Below are positions 14,528-27,801 of a stretch of 64,000 nucleotides of DNA, in pieces. The DNA is from Aptenodytes patagonicus. Lineage: Eukaryota > Chordata > Aves > Sphenisciformes > Spheniscidae. The notes under the pieces were generated by a model, which saw only the letters and a list, made by a program, of their open reading frames with translations, did not search any database and had not been told where the DNA came from. The position numbers and the translations under genes were made by a program. Location: assembly GCF_965638725.1 (NCBI RefSeq), contig NC_134949.1, positions 35,982,151 to 36,046,150 on the forward strand, read 5' to 3'. Positions within the stretch are counted from its first letter, which is position 1. Each line of letters starts with the position of its first letter.

Positions 14528-17500
14528 TAAGCCACTCTATCTTCACCCCTTTTGTTCAGGATATTGACAGGAATGTATGACAAAGAACTAAACAAACACA
14601 GTTCTCTAAGATGCAAAATTAATAGTATAGTCATACATGCGTAACAAAACATGAGCGTTGGTTTATAAACAACAAATCAGTCTCATTGTGCTTGCTCAAA
14701 ATAAATGTCTATAATTTTTCCATCTTTCTTTCCTTTAAAAATTCTCACTGAGAAATAAATGGAAATTGAATTCATTATATATACATCCAATTTGATCCCC
14801 TTTGAAAATCATGCTTTATTTTATTTGATAATTCTAAATGATCAGTATCACTACAAGATGACTGGTAGCTAGGGGTTTTTAATGAATATTACTTCTTTTA
14901 CTGTATTTTTGTAACTATGGTTAGCTAAGTATTTGATGAAGGCTGTAAGAAACAGAGAATATAGTTTTCATATGTGGGAAAAAAACCTCACCAAACACCG
15001 ATGTTTCCTATCAAAGCAGAAAATAGCTGAGCATCAAATATTTATACCTGTGCCAAGTCTGAATACACTTGGCAAAGAGATGTTGCATGCAGGAGAAAAA
15101 TATCTTCTCCATGAGTATCACAGATCAGCTGCCAGCTGTGGGCAGGTCTATGGTAGCTGCATTGCTGGCCTGGGTTCATTAGCCGTAGCTTTGGACTTGT
15201 CAGCGCATAAAACACTCCTGCTCCTGCAGAGCTTTATGGGAGTTCAAGCCATCTGTAAGTGGATTCTTTATACCTTACACAAAACACGAGTGCAGCAAAA
15301 TTGTGCCAGTTTTTCGCTTCTGTTGGATATTACATCCACACCATAGGATCTATTCAAAGCACACTTTTCAAGTAATAGTCCGTATGGAGTACATAAAAGT
15401 AGTAACCTGCAGATAAAGTATAGTGAACTGACCAACAAAATTTTAAGTCTTTATGTTTAGGGGCATACGTTGATGGGCAGGCAGAATCAGGATGAAACTT
15501 CTCTTACTACATCTAAAGTAAAATCAGGAAAGACAATACAATCCATGTCTTATCTGTCCTTGCCATTGTTCAGTGTTGGAGACTATAGGAGAAAGTCTGT
15601 TACTCTGGAAATTCCTAAGTTCTCATGCATAACTTAATGGCTTTTTGTTTTTATTTTCTTCAGCTTAACTAATAATGTGCTTATCTAGTGCAGAACTATC
15701 AGCCAAAATTGGAAGCCTGTGATAAGTCATTGTACTATAGAACACAGAGTGGATATAATGAACTATTGAGCAGTCAAAAATCAGCTAAAGACAGTATGAT
15801 AAATCTGTTTTGAGTCCACTGATCAATTTTTCCCTGAAAAAGGATGGCAATATGCAAACAAGGGAAAAGTGAGGATGGAAGTCATTTCACTTAACTTTAG
15901 ATTTTTAAACTGCAGATGTTTATACCTGTACTAACACCCTGGACTGTCTTTGTAGTCAACAGAGACAGATGGGCAGTTCCAGAACACAATTCCACTGACC
16001 CATTTTAGACCTTTTTGATGGAATTAACTGTGTCCTTCAGATGCCTACTTCTAACCACTGACAGTAAGGGCAGCCTAGATGCTTAGCTCCGGTGTAGCTG
16101 CTACACTGCAAAAGTTCCATTTGGTCATATGAATCTCACATAAAGTAACTGAAATTCAAAATGTGCCTGGCAGAGGCCCCCCTACCCGCGCAACTGAAGT
16201 CTTTAATGTGCAGTGTTTGGGACCTTGTGACCTTTCCTATGACCTTCCTGCACACACAGAACACTACAAGCCCTTTGGAAGGGACTGCTGTATCTCACTG
16301 TATCTGTCATCACAACTGATCCCTGTTTGAAAGATAAAGGATAGGGACAGTGGCTTGCAATCATAGATGACAGGTCACCTTACCCATTCGTTTGCCCTCA
16401 GCCAAGATCAGGTATAGTTACTATCAGATATATCAAAATATATTTTTACATGAAATTTGTTAAATGGTTTTATGAATTATTTCTGAGCAAAAAATAGCCA
16501 TACTAGGAAACCTAACTCTGTGATGTTCAGCTACCTCAGATTTGTGAATAGGTAGGCTCTTGAGAATAAAAATCCTGACAAAGCTGTATTCAAAGGCTTT
16601 GGCCATTCTAACTGCAGTAATTGTAAAATGTTCCTACATTCCATTTTATGGCCATGCTGATTTTATATAAAACCTATACCCATTGTTCTAGTGATTTGTA
16701 TGGGACAGAAATATCTGTAGATCTATCTGGTTAATGTGCAGGCTAATGGGAGCTACAGGGTAACAGTCTGCCCTTAACTCACTGACTTCTTTCAAAGATC
16801 CAGTTCTTTGTGCAGCCTATTAATCTACTAATGAGTCAAACCATTTCTGAAGCATACAGGCACCACTTCCAGACTTGCTAGAATTTGTTTCCATCTCCCT
16901 GGTTTTCTTCAATGTCAAAGTGCTATCCACAGCATCAAGTTATTCTATTTTAAGAAGTACTTTGAGAAAGGATGCCCTTATCAGGAAAGATTTTTGTATT
17001 TAATAGGAAAAAACATATACATAGTATACAGCACACATAACTTGTAATGAAAAATAATTCTACTGACATTAAAAAAAACATGTAAGGGATTGTTTCATAT
17101 CTGACACCACAGCTCTATAGCATATTTTCATAATGGAAAATTGAAAAGATTTAGAGGACTGGTTTTGACATCATCTGTGTCCATGGCTAATCCAAACTAC
17201 CCAAGTACGTCCTACACAGAATAATGGGGAGGGTCACAGACAGCTACGGGTTCTCTGCAGAGATCTTTTTGTACTGCATTTCTTTTCCTCCTTTCTGAGC
17301 TGTTTAATTGTCTGGTTTTCAATTGCCAGGCCTTTGTGTCAGGGTCTGCAACTATTTTGTAAAGCATTAATATGCTTTCTAAATAGGATAGGAAAAGTAA
17401 CCTTTTCAGCCAGTGGAGATGCGCACAGCTTAGAGATTATACCTGAAAAATGTACTTTCAGAGAGAAACAGGGCTTTCATAAATAGTTTTTGTTTGTTCA

Positions 17501-19764
17501 AAGTACAATTAAAGTACACAAGACACAGTATACCATCATGAAAAGTGGGCTAGTTGGGATACTAAAAACAATATACCTGGGCTCATGGATCTTAATTCCC
17601 AGCCAAAGAAGAATAACTAGGATTGTCTTTGCATAAACTGAAATGTGCCTGTGAAGTCATGGCCTTTCTTTAATGATTCAGCATATGATGTATTTGAGGG
17701 CAAAGATTGTTTATGATGTACCTAGTGTATACAATTTTTAGAACTAAATATGTATCAAAAGCTAGTATTTTTTAAATACTTTGGTTATGGGAATTTCTAT
17801 TTGAAAAGTTGCACAAGAAGCTTCAAGGACTTTGTTTCCAACTAGCTGTTGTAATCCTTGCCACAGTATGCAAGTTTCTTATACAGCTTGTTCGTTCTAT
17901 ATTAGAGCAGCTAATATCTGAGATTTAAGTCCTCCTCCTTTTGGCCTCATCTTCATCTGTTCAGGAACACTGGCTGGCTGCCACTGCCCTGCAGCTGTCC
18001 AGGCTCTGTCTCTGTAGCTGTCCTGGGACAGTAGCCACCCTGTGTAACCTCAGTCCAACCATAACTTGGATTGTGTCCTTTGCTATTGCTTTCTGTTTTT
18101 ATTTGATGGTTGGATTCAAACCTGCTCTCTGGTATATTAGCTGCTGATCTTCAGATTAACCCAATGCTCTGAAACAAAACAGGTTGTTGGTGCTATGAGA
18201 AGTAAAAATCTTTAGGCTAAGGGACAAAGGACTTCCCTTCTCCCAGTATATACAATCACTACAAAGGAAACAAAAAACTATGTTTACAGGAAAGTATTTT
18301 ATTCACATGGAACAGGTAAGAAAGACACTCAGATATCGAATTCAGAGTAACCTCTGCATCAACAAATGGAGTCTCCCATTGTTACAGGCTACCAACTCAA
18401 ATAGTACCGTTAATATCTTAAATGTATTGAACAAGCCTGAGAGATTCAAGAGACTGACATCATTACATTGATACACATTTTCAGGATAAAGGCACACAAA
18501 GTTTTCCCAAGATTGCTTTTACTTGGCCAAATACATGTTACCAGTTTAGAGTATAGAGGTGTATGATGCGCACAAGTCACAGCAAACGACAAGAGAAGAT
18601 TTGACAATTTCACAGAATCCTTTTTTATCTTTGGGAGAAACTCAAGAAAGTTTTTTACTATTTTTGTCGGAAACTTAATGACTACAGTACAGTATTTTTC
18701 CCGTTTCGGGGAGTTGCATCCTTTAGAGAACTGCGAGACACAGAAACTGACAGTACATTTTACAAGATGCCGTATTTTTTCTCTGTGTTCAGATGGAGCT
18801 TAGAGAACAACCCAGCTCACTGTGAAACTTATGCAAACCAGTTCGTCAGCTTACAAGGCACTGAGTAGGCTCCACGGATTGCATTGACTCTGTTGTCTAG
18901 AACAGGAGTTCACACATATAGCTTACACTTGAGCACTTCCATATAGATGCCCAAGGAGTTTTAATCTCCACTGAAGTCTCATCCTAAACCACAATAAACT
19001 GCTGCAGAATTGAAACCATTTGATATGAGGTGGATATTTCAATAAAAGATATCATACTTGTGTATCCAAAGACATTACTGGCAATGAGACAATGACTAAA
19101 AATAAAATGGAAACATGAAGAAAGAAATTTTTATTACTGGTTTTGTGGAATAACCAAAACAGAATAGTGTGATCCCAGGGCACCAGCAGAAGCTCCAGTA
19201 GGCCTAATTGTTACAGAATAAGAGGGTCATCAAAAAGAAGTATGAGCATGTATGCGAACACCTGCAAACACATAGCTGTCATGCCACGTATCTGTTGGAG
19301 AAAACAGGGTTTGGATTAGCAGTCTGAGGCCTTCCCCAAAAAGAGAGTTGACTTCTGCTTCCTCATACTTCCCCATAGAACCACACACATAAGCATCGTG
19401 CGGTTTCTTCTTCAAAAATCTCCCGACGTCTCTTTGTGTGTTGGGAGAAGGACCTGTTGGGTATGTAGCCCCCAAAACTTAAACATATTGCTACATCTGA
19501 AATCTTTTATAATATCTTTATCTTGCAAAACTACATTTTTGACCTAATCAGTAAAGAAAGTAAAAACATGATATACTGAGGATTTTGAGTTTTGAAGCAC
19601 GCAAAGCACTAGTAATCCAAACACACTTCTATTTCTTAGGTTTTACCCACTTTGGGAAAATCTGACTATCCCAGAGGAGAGTTGTGAAGTAAACCATGAT
19701 TTTAATAAGAAGACATAAAGGCAAGAAGTAAAAGCTCTTCATGTATGATTTTGATCATATAGTC

Positions 19765-19855
19765 CAGTACTTTCAACACAATGAATAACAAATTCATTGT
19801 ATAACATTGTATAATAAATAAATTCATGAATAACAAATAAACAATGAAAGTACTG
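19765..19855. repeat. nested short repeats with 11-bp inverted ends
   Basis: CAGTACTTTCA at 19,765-19,775 is exactly complementary to TGAAAGTACTG at 19,845-19,855. Between them, ATGAATAACAAAT occurs directly repeated at 19,781-19,793 and 19,826-19,838. CATTGTATAA is tandemly duplicated at 19,795-19,804 and 19,805-19,814. The segment is therefore built from small inverted, direct and tandem repeats. It could be a small decayed inverted-repeat element or an accumulation of replication-slippage events. Confidence 0.6.
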
Positions 19856-22800
19856 AAGATTAATTGTGCATTCAATATGCTCACGATATTCAAGATGTTC
19901 ATGATATTCTGTAGACCAACTCAGGAGCTGGGTTTTCACGTTACCTTGAGTTAAGAACGTGATCCCATCAGAGTATGCTCATTGATGCGTAAGGTTTCTG
20001 CAAACCAATCTACTCTTAAGGGCTGTACTTAGACTATTATAGCTGCCAGTGTTCTAACATCTGCCTGGCAGGATGATTCAGATTTAGTCCCTTAGGTATC
20101 CCAGCTCTCATACGGTCAGTGGGTTAAGTGCCTCCACGAGGAAATTCAGAAACCTTAAGGAGGAAGCCTTTCCCTTTCCACTGGAGGTACAGCAAGTATC
20201 TTTGGGAATGCTCAACCATGATGTTTGTCTGAACAGTTATCTGTACCTACACAGAACAGACACCTTCATCCCCTGAGATTCAGAGCACTGAATTCACTTT
20301 TGAGCGCAACCAGGCAATGAAGGATGCCTCCTTTTACGCACAATTAGGGAACTTGACCAGAAAGGGATGCTAAGACCTCCCTCTGTTTATACCTCTCATG
20401 GGAGTACCTGAATTTCAGAGTTGTGTAGCCTGAGACTGAGTTGAACTATTTATTCTCCACTTTTCCTGTTGAATCTGGATCACAATGTAGAAAAAGACCG
20501 AAACATTCAAAGGATTCATGGGAGAGAGAAAAAAGTAAAAAAAGACCTTTTTCTACCCTAATGCTAAGGATGTTTCCCTGGGAGAGATGCATCCTTACTT
20601 CTTGCTCCATATATTCCCTATGTATTATTTGCACTGTTTAGGACAACATGTTGTCAATATCTTGTTAGCTGATAATTACTGATATACAGGAATCTTATAT
20701 AATAAATATTTAGGCACATTCTAGAATTTTATCTATTAAGGTTTTTTATTTTTGCTATTTCTCTTTCATCTTCTTTTAAAAACAAATAAAAATATGTAAG
20801 TCAGAAAGAAAATTCTCCTGCTACCTAAAAAGATATGTAATGTAATGAAGTTAGGCATATCTTATAACACAATGGTAGTAATTTGCAGTTGTTTAACATC
20901 TGAACTGAGAAATTGATGTAAAAAATGGATGTTGACTGGCCCAGAGTCTATCACTAGGATTATACTAGCACAATGGAAAGACTAATCAGCCCTCAAAATA
21001 GCATAAAGTAATTTTAAACTTCTAACATATATAAGCTTTGAAATTTTGGCCTTTTCTTATTTTAGCAGTCATGGAATGAGATATGAAAGGAAAAACACCC
21101 TCAGCAATCACTACCTATAGGCAGAATTTATAGAGGCACACAATTCATGTCCAGTGGCATAGTAAAACAAGTATTAAAACAATACATAAAAAATAAAAAC
21201 ATGTACATCAGTTACTTTTTAAGAATTACAGAGAGGACTGTTCAAAGGACACACATTATTTACACAATCAGCAACATGGACATATCTACATTTTGTTAAT
21301 GGGTTTTGTGAATATAATATGTTGCTTTCCTGATTAGGACTTTCTTTAATAGGGGTAGCTAATACTCTAAAAATATTTGATGCGTGTCTTGGTTAATGCT
21401 CTTTCAGTGTAAATGATTCATAACTCCTGTGGTACAGATAGATTTTTTTAAAGCATCTTTCAAAGCAGATTGAGGAGCAGAAGTCTTTTTTTTTTTGCCT
21501 TTTTTTGTTGTTCAGATCCACAAGAATTCACATTTCACTGACATCAGCTACTTTGTATGGTCCACCTGAGTGAGTTAACAAAATAAAGACAGATGTCAGC
21601 AAAATAACTCGAGCACTTTGGTGGAAAGACGCCACTGACAGACTTCTGTGCCCACTCTCCCAAAAATATCTCCTGATGCTATCTCCCTACCACCAACAGT
21701 CCTACAACATCTCAGAACCCAGCAAGAAGAGTTATGAAATGGTATCAGTTTCCTTGCACGTTCATGCAAGATTTCACGCTTTCATAGGCAGGCATTTGAG
21801 AATGGTAAGAGTGATTTGAAGAGAAAGATGTTTCGTAAGACTGTTTCAATATACAGCTACTAAGAACACCACGTTGTTTTACTCATAGACACGGGCCTTT
21901 CTCTCTCTTCCTTGTGCTCACGTTAGGGAAAACAGAATGGTTCAGTTATTTTAAGACAAGTAGGAATTACACAAAAAAGAAATCACATGCTCCACAGAGG
22001 ACCACGGCCAGTGTGGCAGGAATATTACGTAATGGTTGCACTGGCAGCATAGACACAGCGGCATGCGGGATAAGAAGGGGGTGTAACTGGTTTTCTATTC
22101 TGGCTACTGTAATTTAATAGAGGGTCATGGTGTCCCTGGATTTTGGTCAGCTGTCTTTCAGCAGTATGATCCTTCTTCACTTTACTGCAATAGTGATTTC
22201 TGTAACTGAATACGTCAAACTGCATTTCCAACAACATCTTGAACACTACTTCAGAGCTGACGGGCATGAACTGCTACTGTATTTTCAGCAGTATTAGATG
22301 CAGCACTGATCTGGAGTTGAGTTTATCAGTGACCTACCCGAGTTGTTACCTCCCCTCTAGAAGAGAGGTTTATTATCTCTCCCAGGTTTCCAGATTGCTT
22401 TTCTATTATCTATTTATCTTCTACACTTCTACTGACTACCTGCTTCAGCTGATAACTGCCAGCTGCCTCAAATTCTCTGTGATGCCTGATAGAGATCTTT
22501 CGCAGTTGAGTCTATCGCTGTAGTTACAATGTGCTGTGTTCTCTGTCCCCAGGAGCTGTAAAAGAAAAGAATTTTATTGGAATAGCCATCGTTGATGCTT
22601 ATAGAGCAAAATTACCTCAATAGGGAGACATGCTTTGGCTATATTCTATCATTACAATTCTACAGTCTAATCATATTTATATGAATTTTATCACAAAAAT
22701 TTAAGTATACATATCTCTTTCACTAACAGAACTAGGATTAAAGTTTTATGCTAGCGACAGAGCTATCTGTGTGTATGAATGAGGGTGGAGTGAGACACAG

Positions 22801-24116
22801 GCTGACAATGATTAGTTGTTGATACAAAGCTTACAGAAGGTGGCCTAGGTGATTTACCAATATAATTCTAATGATAATACCCTGTGTATTTGCTGGAGAT
22901 GAGGAGCATGCACACCACACCAGCCTGCATATGGACATGAGAGAAGTTTGAGCTGCATATTTATGGAACAGAAATCAGTGCAGGGGAAAAAAAAACCCAT
23001 AATCAGAATGTAATCTTACGTAGGCCAGAATGACACACAATCATAAGCATGCACCCTTTAGATCCAGACCCTGCTACTATAAGACATAACCTGTGATGTA
23101 GCAGAGGAATCTAAGCTTAGAGGAGGACCTGTAAAATTTTGGGTTCAGATGAAACTGCATGACAAGTGGCATGTGGGGAAAATGGACTATTCCATTAGAA
23201 GGCTTACCCAAACAATTAGCGGATAGACTCACAGAAAATACCATCAGGTATTCAACATTTGCAGCATTTTCTTTTTCTCTGGTGAAAAATAATACTTAAA
23301 AACTTTTTCTGTTAATATCACTAAAAAGACCTCAAGCTGTTATCAACCGAAACAGGAGAGTATGTAACGTAAAAGCCTCCCAGAAGTCTATCTCACTATC
23401 GAATGGACACAGAATGAATAACCAGGTGTGTGACTTCTTTTCACACACGATAGATAGATAAGTTTGTTTAATTTCTTCTTTACAATTAGATCACTGAAAA
23501 ATACAGAATGCCACCCTCCCATACACAGACACAGACACGTGCACATGCAGCTCTGAACCTTTGCTAGCTTCTTGAAATTCACATGTAAATTATTCATTAC
23601 TGTCACTAATGCATTTTTAATTCTTACCCTTAGAGGGTGGATATGAACATTTTTACTTTGAATAATGGGCTTCCTGCATTGAAGGTGTTCAGAGACTGGG
23701 AGGATGTAGAATGATGACTTTTTTTTTTTTAATCTGCAACAGGGAACCGAATCACTTCAGAGCCTTCGTTCTGCAGTACTCGCAGAGGAGTGCATTCACT
23801 TTAAAAACCTGATGCCACTGCAATCGAGGTCCACATCAAAAATAAAATCATACATCAACTTTTAGTCTGAGGGCTCACGGTAATTTTTGTGACTTTAATC
23901 AGGGTGCAGACACTAAGCTGTATCTAAACTTGTGCAGACTGTAGGCCAGAATCACACACTGTTATAACTGCGGTTAGCTTATGTTCAGTCTCTGCCTCGG
24001 ACTAGAAAATGCAAAATGCGATGAAGCATACAGCGACAGTAAGTCAATTAAGATGCATACACCTTTCCTAGAGAGGGTGTTCTGAAAAGAGGTATAGAAA
24101 GAAACTGCATGAGGCT

Positions 24117-24440
24117 CATATGTATGTACAGAAAATGTGTATGTCTATGTTATGGTTAACGTATGTTAGTATAATCTACTATTTCTATATAGGTATGTTA
24201 ACGTATGCAGTAGTAATATAAATACAAATTTATTATATACAAACACAGAATACATCCATTTGTACTGAATGTAGCACTGTTATACAGTGTGCAGTATGTA
24301 CTATGTAGTACAGCAAATACTATCTATGTGATATACCTTATCGCATGTACCACTGTGTAAAATTGTCTATAATATATATTGTATACATCTATAAATAAAA
24401 AAATCTGTATTTATATCTATATAACTATATATTTATTCTA
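24117..24440. repeat. degenerate TA/TATG-rich tract
   Basis: A 320-base stretch dominated by TATGTA, TATATA and related words. GTTAACGTATG occurs twice, at 24,155-24,165 and 24,197-24,207 (42 bases apart). This looks like an old, decayed simple repeat. No gene is visible. Confidence 0.6.
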
Positions 24441-26331
24441 GTTAAGGCACATCAGTGGAGGAAATAGAACTATGCAATGAAAAACAGGTACCATTTATAT
24501 AGTCATGTATTTATTTTTCATCTCCCTTTGAAAATCACTTTCCTAACATTCTATAAAACAGTATGTAAATTTTAATATTTCACTGTAAAAGACAATGTAG
24601 CCATGCTCTGCATTTTACAGGAACTGTCTGAGTTCATCATACGGCCTATGGTTTTCTTCAGGGCATACAAAGTGTTTGAATATGGAAGAGAGCTTAACAC
24701 TGCTGTAATGCCAAGTATACAACTTTGATTTCATCACTAGCAGCTTCTCTATGAAAGATCTTACATCAGATTTCATCCTAATTCGCACATTTTTAATCCT
24801 GTAATTTCGGGCCTGGCTGGAAGTGACAGTGAGTTTGACCACGGGCATCTGTACCCAAGCCTCCTTTGCTTGTATGCCCAAGAGTCACTGCTTAGAGTTT
24901 GCTCTTTCCTCTGCTTGGCTCAGTGGGCCCCTCTTGAGTGCTTGCTGGTCTTCCAAAGTCTGTAGTGCAACCTGCTGCCAGGACAGACACTGTGACTGTG
25001 GGGATGCTGGGCACAGGTTCCCTTCACACGCTTGCACAAGAGATGACTGACACCGCTACCTAAATTAATGCAACTGTGACTTCCACAAGCTGTCCTGGCA
25101 GTCACCATAGATGTTTGCTCCTAAAAATGCCCCTGGACTCAGGTACGTAACTCAGGTATTACTTAGCTTATGTGATGTCACAAAAATGACTCCGAATTGT
25201 TCAGTCTGTTTCAGGAATAAAAGCGTTTGCTGTCTCTACCAGCAAACTACTTACTGCTCCTTACAACTCCAGTGCCAGGATCTGCCCAGAGACTGTTGCG
25301 ACCTGGCTGCTTTACAAACACATGACAAAGTATTCTCTCCTGAATCTGAAGAACTTGCAGTGGAAGCAGATGATACACAAATCATAACAATAATATCCTA
25401 GAGAAAGAAGGAACGATAAAATGCTACATTTCTGGGTCTGTGTCTTCTGGTTTAATTATTATAGTTTAAAACACAGAATAATTCCTAACACTTCTCACAT
25501 AAAAGCAAACAGATTCATAAGCAATGGAGCGAAAGAAACCTGATTTCTATGAATTTGTCCTTCAGGATGGCAGTCCTCTGTGGACAGATTCTTTGATGTG
25601 TAATAGCTATTGCCACTCATGCTGCAGCTTTTTTGGGGGGTGCCATGCTCCTTTCCAGATTATTTTTCAAACTTCTTTGTTCACTGTGGCTGATGCTAGT
25701 TAAGGGATTCAAATGTTATTAATGGAAAATAAACAGACAACCCTATCAAGTCCTTCCCTCTTTCACTAGCAGCTCAGCAAACTGGAATATCCCCAGCTAC
25801 AACCCAAGTTCTCTCTCTCCCTTATCCCCACACAGGCAGCCTCAGTTTCTAACACGTCTGTAAAGATCCTATTCATAAAGCTCTCACTAAACAAAGAACA
25901 TGCAATAAAGTTAAAAAAAAAACACGATAACCACATTTACTTTTGTACATATTTTGCAACATAATGCCAACAACTGTAATTACTCCAACCTCCTCACACT
26001 ACTTTAAAAGTTGCACATAACGTGCAACCTTTACCCATGAGAATGGGCTTTATGGTAAAAGCTTTAATTATGCAATTATATGATTATGTTCTATCTCTTT
26101 CCCTACACGATTTTAGCCTTAAGGACAGAATTTTTTGAGAATTTAGTGGCCGCTTCTGTAAATACGTTCACGATATATACAGAACAGTTCTTTTTTTTTT
26201 TTAAGGGAGAGAAAAAGAGGGCAAAGGAAGAGGTGACCAAGCTTTTAACCAACAACTCGTTGCTGACTGGCCAAATTTCAGTTCCTGCTTCAGAAGACGA
26301 AGTCCCCGCGTTTAGCACAAAAAGATCCGTG

Positions 26332-26347
26332 TTTTTTTTTTTTTTTT
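26332..26347. repeat. T16 homopolymer just upstream of the CpG island
   Basis: Uninterrupted run of 16 thymines about 100 bases left of the CpG island edge. A second T12 run lies at about 26,191-26,202. These may act as nucleosome-disfavouring sequence beside the promoter, which is an inference from composition only. Confidence 0.8.
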
Positions 26348-26460
26348 CCTAGCATGAGCAAACTGACGCGCCTTTTTGTAACCTTTCCGTGGACTAGCGA
26401 GTGCAAACAGCCTTACAATGTGAAATACTTGGCATCCTCCGTCCCGAAGAGGAGGAGAAC

Positions 26461-26488
26461 GGGGTGGGGTCGGGGGTGGGGGGGGTGG
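26461..26488 (+). other. G-quadruplex-type motif at left edge of CpG island
   Basis: Four G runs of at least four, separated by one or two bases (T, TC, T), meet the usual G3+N1-7 pattern on the plus strand. Such motifs are common next to CpG-island promoters. Confidence 0.75.
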
Positions 26489-27040
26489 ACACGTCTTGTG
26501 CTGCCAGAAGCGAGGTGAAGAGCGCGACAGGCGGCCGGCGGGGCTCTCCGTGCCCTTCTGTTCCCCGGGGAGTTCGCGGTGCCCCGGCCGCGCCTCCGAG
26601 CGACGGGGGCTCCGCGCTCGGCGGCTCCGGGACCCGCGGCGGCGGCCCCGGGCGGGCAGGTAGGCGGGGAGGGCGCAGGCGGGGAGGGCTCACGCCTCGC
26701 CCCGGCGGGCGCGGGGTTCCGTCCTCCCCGCCCGCCCGCCCGCGCCCCTCGCCGTAGCCTGGCGCGGCGCGGCGCGTCCCACCTCCCGCGCTGGCTCCGT
26801 CTCCCCGGGCCGGGCGCCGCGCCCCCGCCGGCCCCGCGGAGCCGGGTTGGGCAGCCCGGGAGGCGTCTCCTCCGCAGCCCCCGCCCCCCCGCGCCGGTGC
26901 TGAAGCGCCTCGGCCGCTCCCCGGCAGCACCCCCGGGACAGCGGCGCCCCGTCGGCCCCGCAGCAGCACCCGGGCCTCCCTCCCTGCCGCCCGGCCCGGG
27001 CTCTCCCGCCGCTGCTCTGCTGCCGAGGACACCTCATGGG

Positions 27041-27058
27041 AAATAAATAAATTAATTA
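27041..27058. promoter_or_regulatory. AT-only tract with TAATTA core inside the CpG island
   Basis: Eighteen consecutive A/T bases (AAATAAATAAATTAATTA) sit in the middle of very GC-rich DNA. They contain a TAATTA homeodomain core and an AT-rich stretch that could bind TBP or MEF2-like factors. Function is inferred from motif and contrast only. Confidence 0.4.
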
Positions 27059-27152
27059 CCCCACTCACCCCCGCGGCGGGGAGAGGAGCCGGCGGCGGCC
27101 GCGGGATTAGATCCAGCCCGAGCTAGAGACCAGGTAACGTAACCTACCCGCC

Positions 27153-27184
27153 AGGAGGGAGGAGGAGGAGGAGCAGCAGCGAGG
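27153..27184. repeat. GAG/CAG trinucleotide tract in CpG island
   Basis: AGG/GAG triplets run into CAGCAGC. Frames crossing it give Ser/Leu or Glu/Gln runs on one strand or the other, which inflates the apparent open frames here. Confidence 0.7.
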
Positions 27185-27350
27185 CCGCTGAGGTCGCCCC
27201 CGCCGGGGAGGGCTCCCGGGAACGGAGAAAGGGCTGCCGCAGCCGGGGCGTGCAGGCGTGGCCCCCGGCTGGCTGCGTGAGGGCGGCTGCCCCCGCGCTG
27301 TGCGCACCGCACTGTCAGTTACACGCACACACGAGCCGCCGCCCACGCAG

Positions 27351-27378
27351 GGATGGATGGATGGATGGACGGACGGAC
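27351..27378. repeat. (GGAT)4(GGAC)3 tetranucleotide microsatellite
   Basis: Seven perfect tetranucleotide units, four GGAT followed by three GGAC, within the CpG island. A T-to-C change spread by slippage explains the switch of unit. Length polymorphism is likely. Confidence 0.92.
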
Positions 27379-27486
27379 ACCGCGTGGGGCGCAGCCGCCG
27401 CCCCCCGCGGGCGCTGCCCGCCGGTACTAAAGCAGCCTCTGCAGGGAGACGCCGCACGCCCCGCCATGCCCCGCCGGCCCTGCAGC

Positions 27487-27515
27487 GGGGCAGGGGGGCG
27501 GGCGGCGGGGCCGGG
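27487..27515 (+). other. second G-quadruplex-type motif in the CpG island
   Basis: G runs of four, six, three, four and three are separated by one- to three-base loops on the plus strand. It lies about 200 bases left of the GC box. Confidence 0.7.
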
Positions 27516-27706
27516 CCGAGGCCGCAGCTTCGGGGGGGTGCGGCGCGATCCCGCCCCCGCGCCGCTGCGCCCGTCCCCGCGGGGCGGCGAGCCGGGGCGC
27601 CGAGGCCGCCTCCCGTCGCATCCCCGGACGCTGCGGCACCGCCCGCCCCGAGCGGAGCCGCGGTCCGGGGCGCCCCCGCCCCGGGGGCAGCTCCGCTGGG
27701 AAATGT

Positions 27707-27714
27707 GGGCGGGG
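27707..27714 (+). promoter_or_regulatory. GC box (Sp1/KLF-type site)
   Basis: GGGCGGGG, a consensus-class Sp/KLF binding word, in the right-hand part of the CpG island, about 90 bases from the CRE-like site. It supports a promoter near 27.7-27.8 kb. Confidence 0.55.
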
Positions 27715-27793
27715 AGCCGCGGCGGCGACAGCAGCAAAGCAAAAACCATGCTGCCGCGCTTGTCGTCATCAGAAACGGGCCTGCAAGAATCGC

Positions 27794-27801
27794 TGATGTC
27801 A
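27794..27801. promoter_or_regulatory. CRE-like site
   Basis: TGATGTCA differs by one base from the palindromic cAMP-response element TGACGTCA and matches ATF/CREB/AP-1-family variants. It lies at the right edge of the CpG island. Confidence 0.45.

Larger units (their letters stand above)
5926..26439. other. AT-rich noncoding DNA, no gene seen
   Basis: About 20 kb without a supportable exon. The longest open frame is 137 codons (14,933-15,346, plus strand); it has no recognisable domain and is compatible with chance. The stretch holds simple T-rich and TA-rich tracts, a C-rich patch at about 9,890-10,080, and a nested repeat at 19.8 kb, all listed separately. No tRNA, rRNA or known microRNA was recognised. 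Base composition only changes at about 26.44 kb, where the CpG island begins. Confidence 0.65.

Noticed and set aside
14933..15346. 137-codon plus-strand open frame
   Set aside because: No recognisable motif and no splice or promoter context; compatible with chance in 64 kb.
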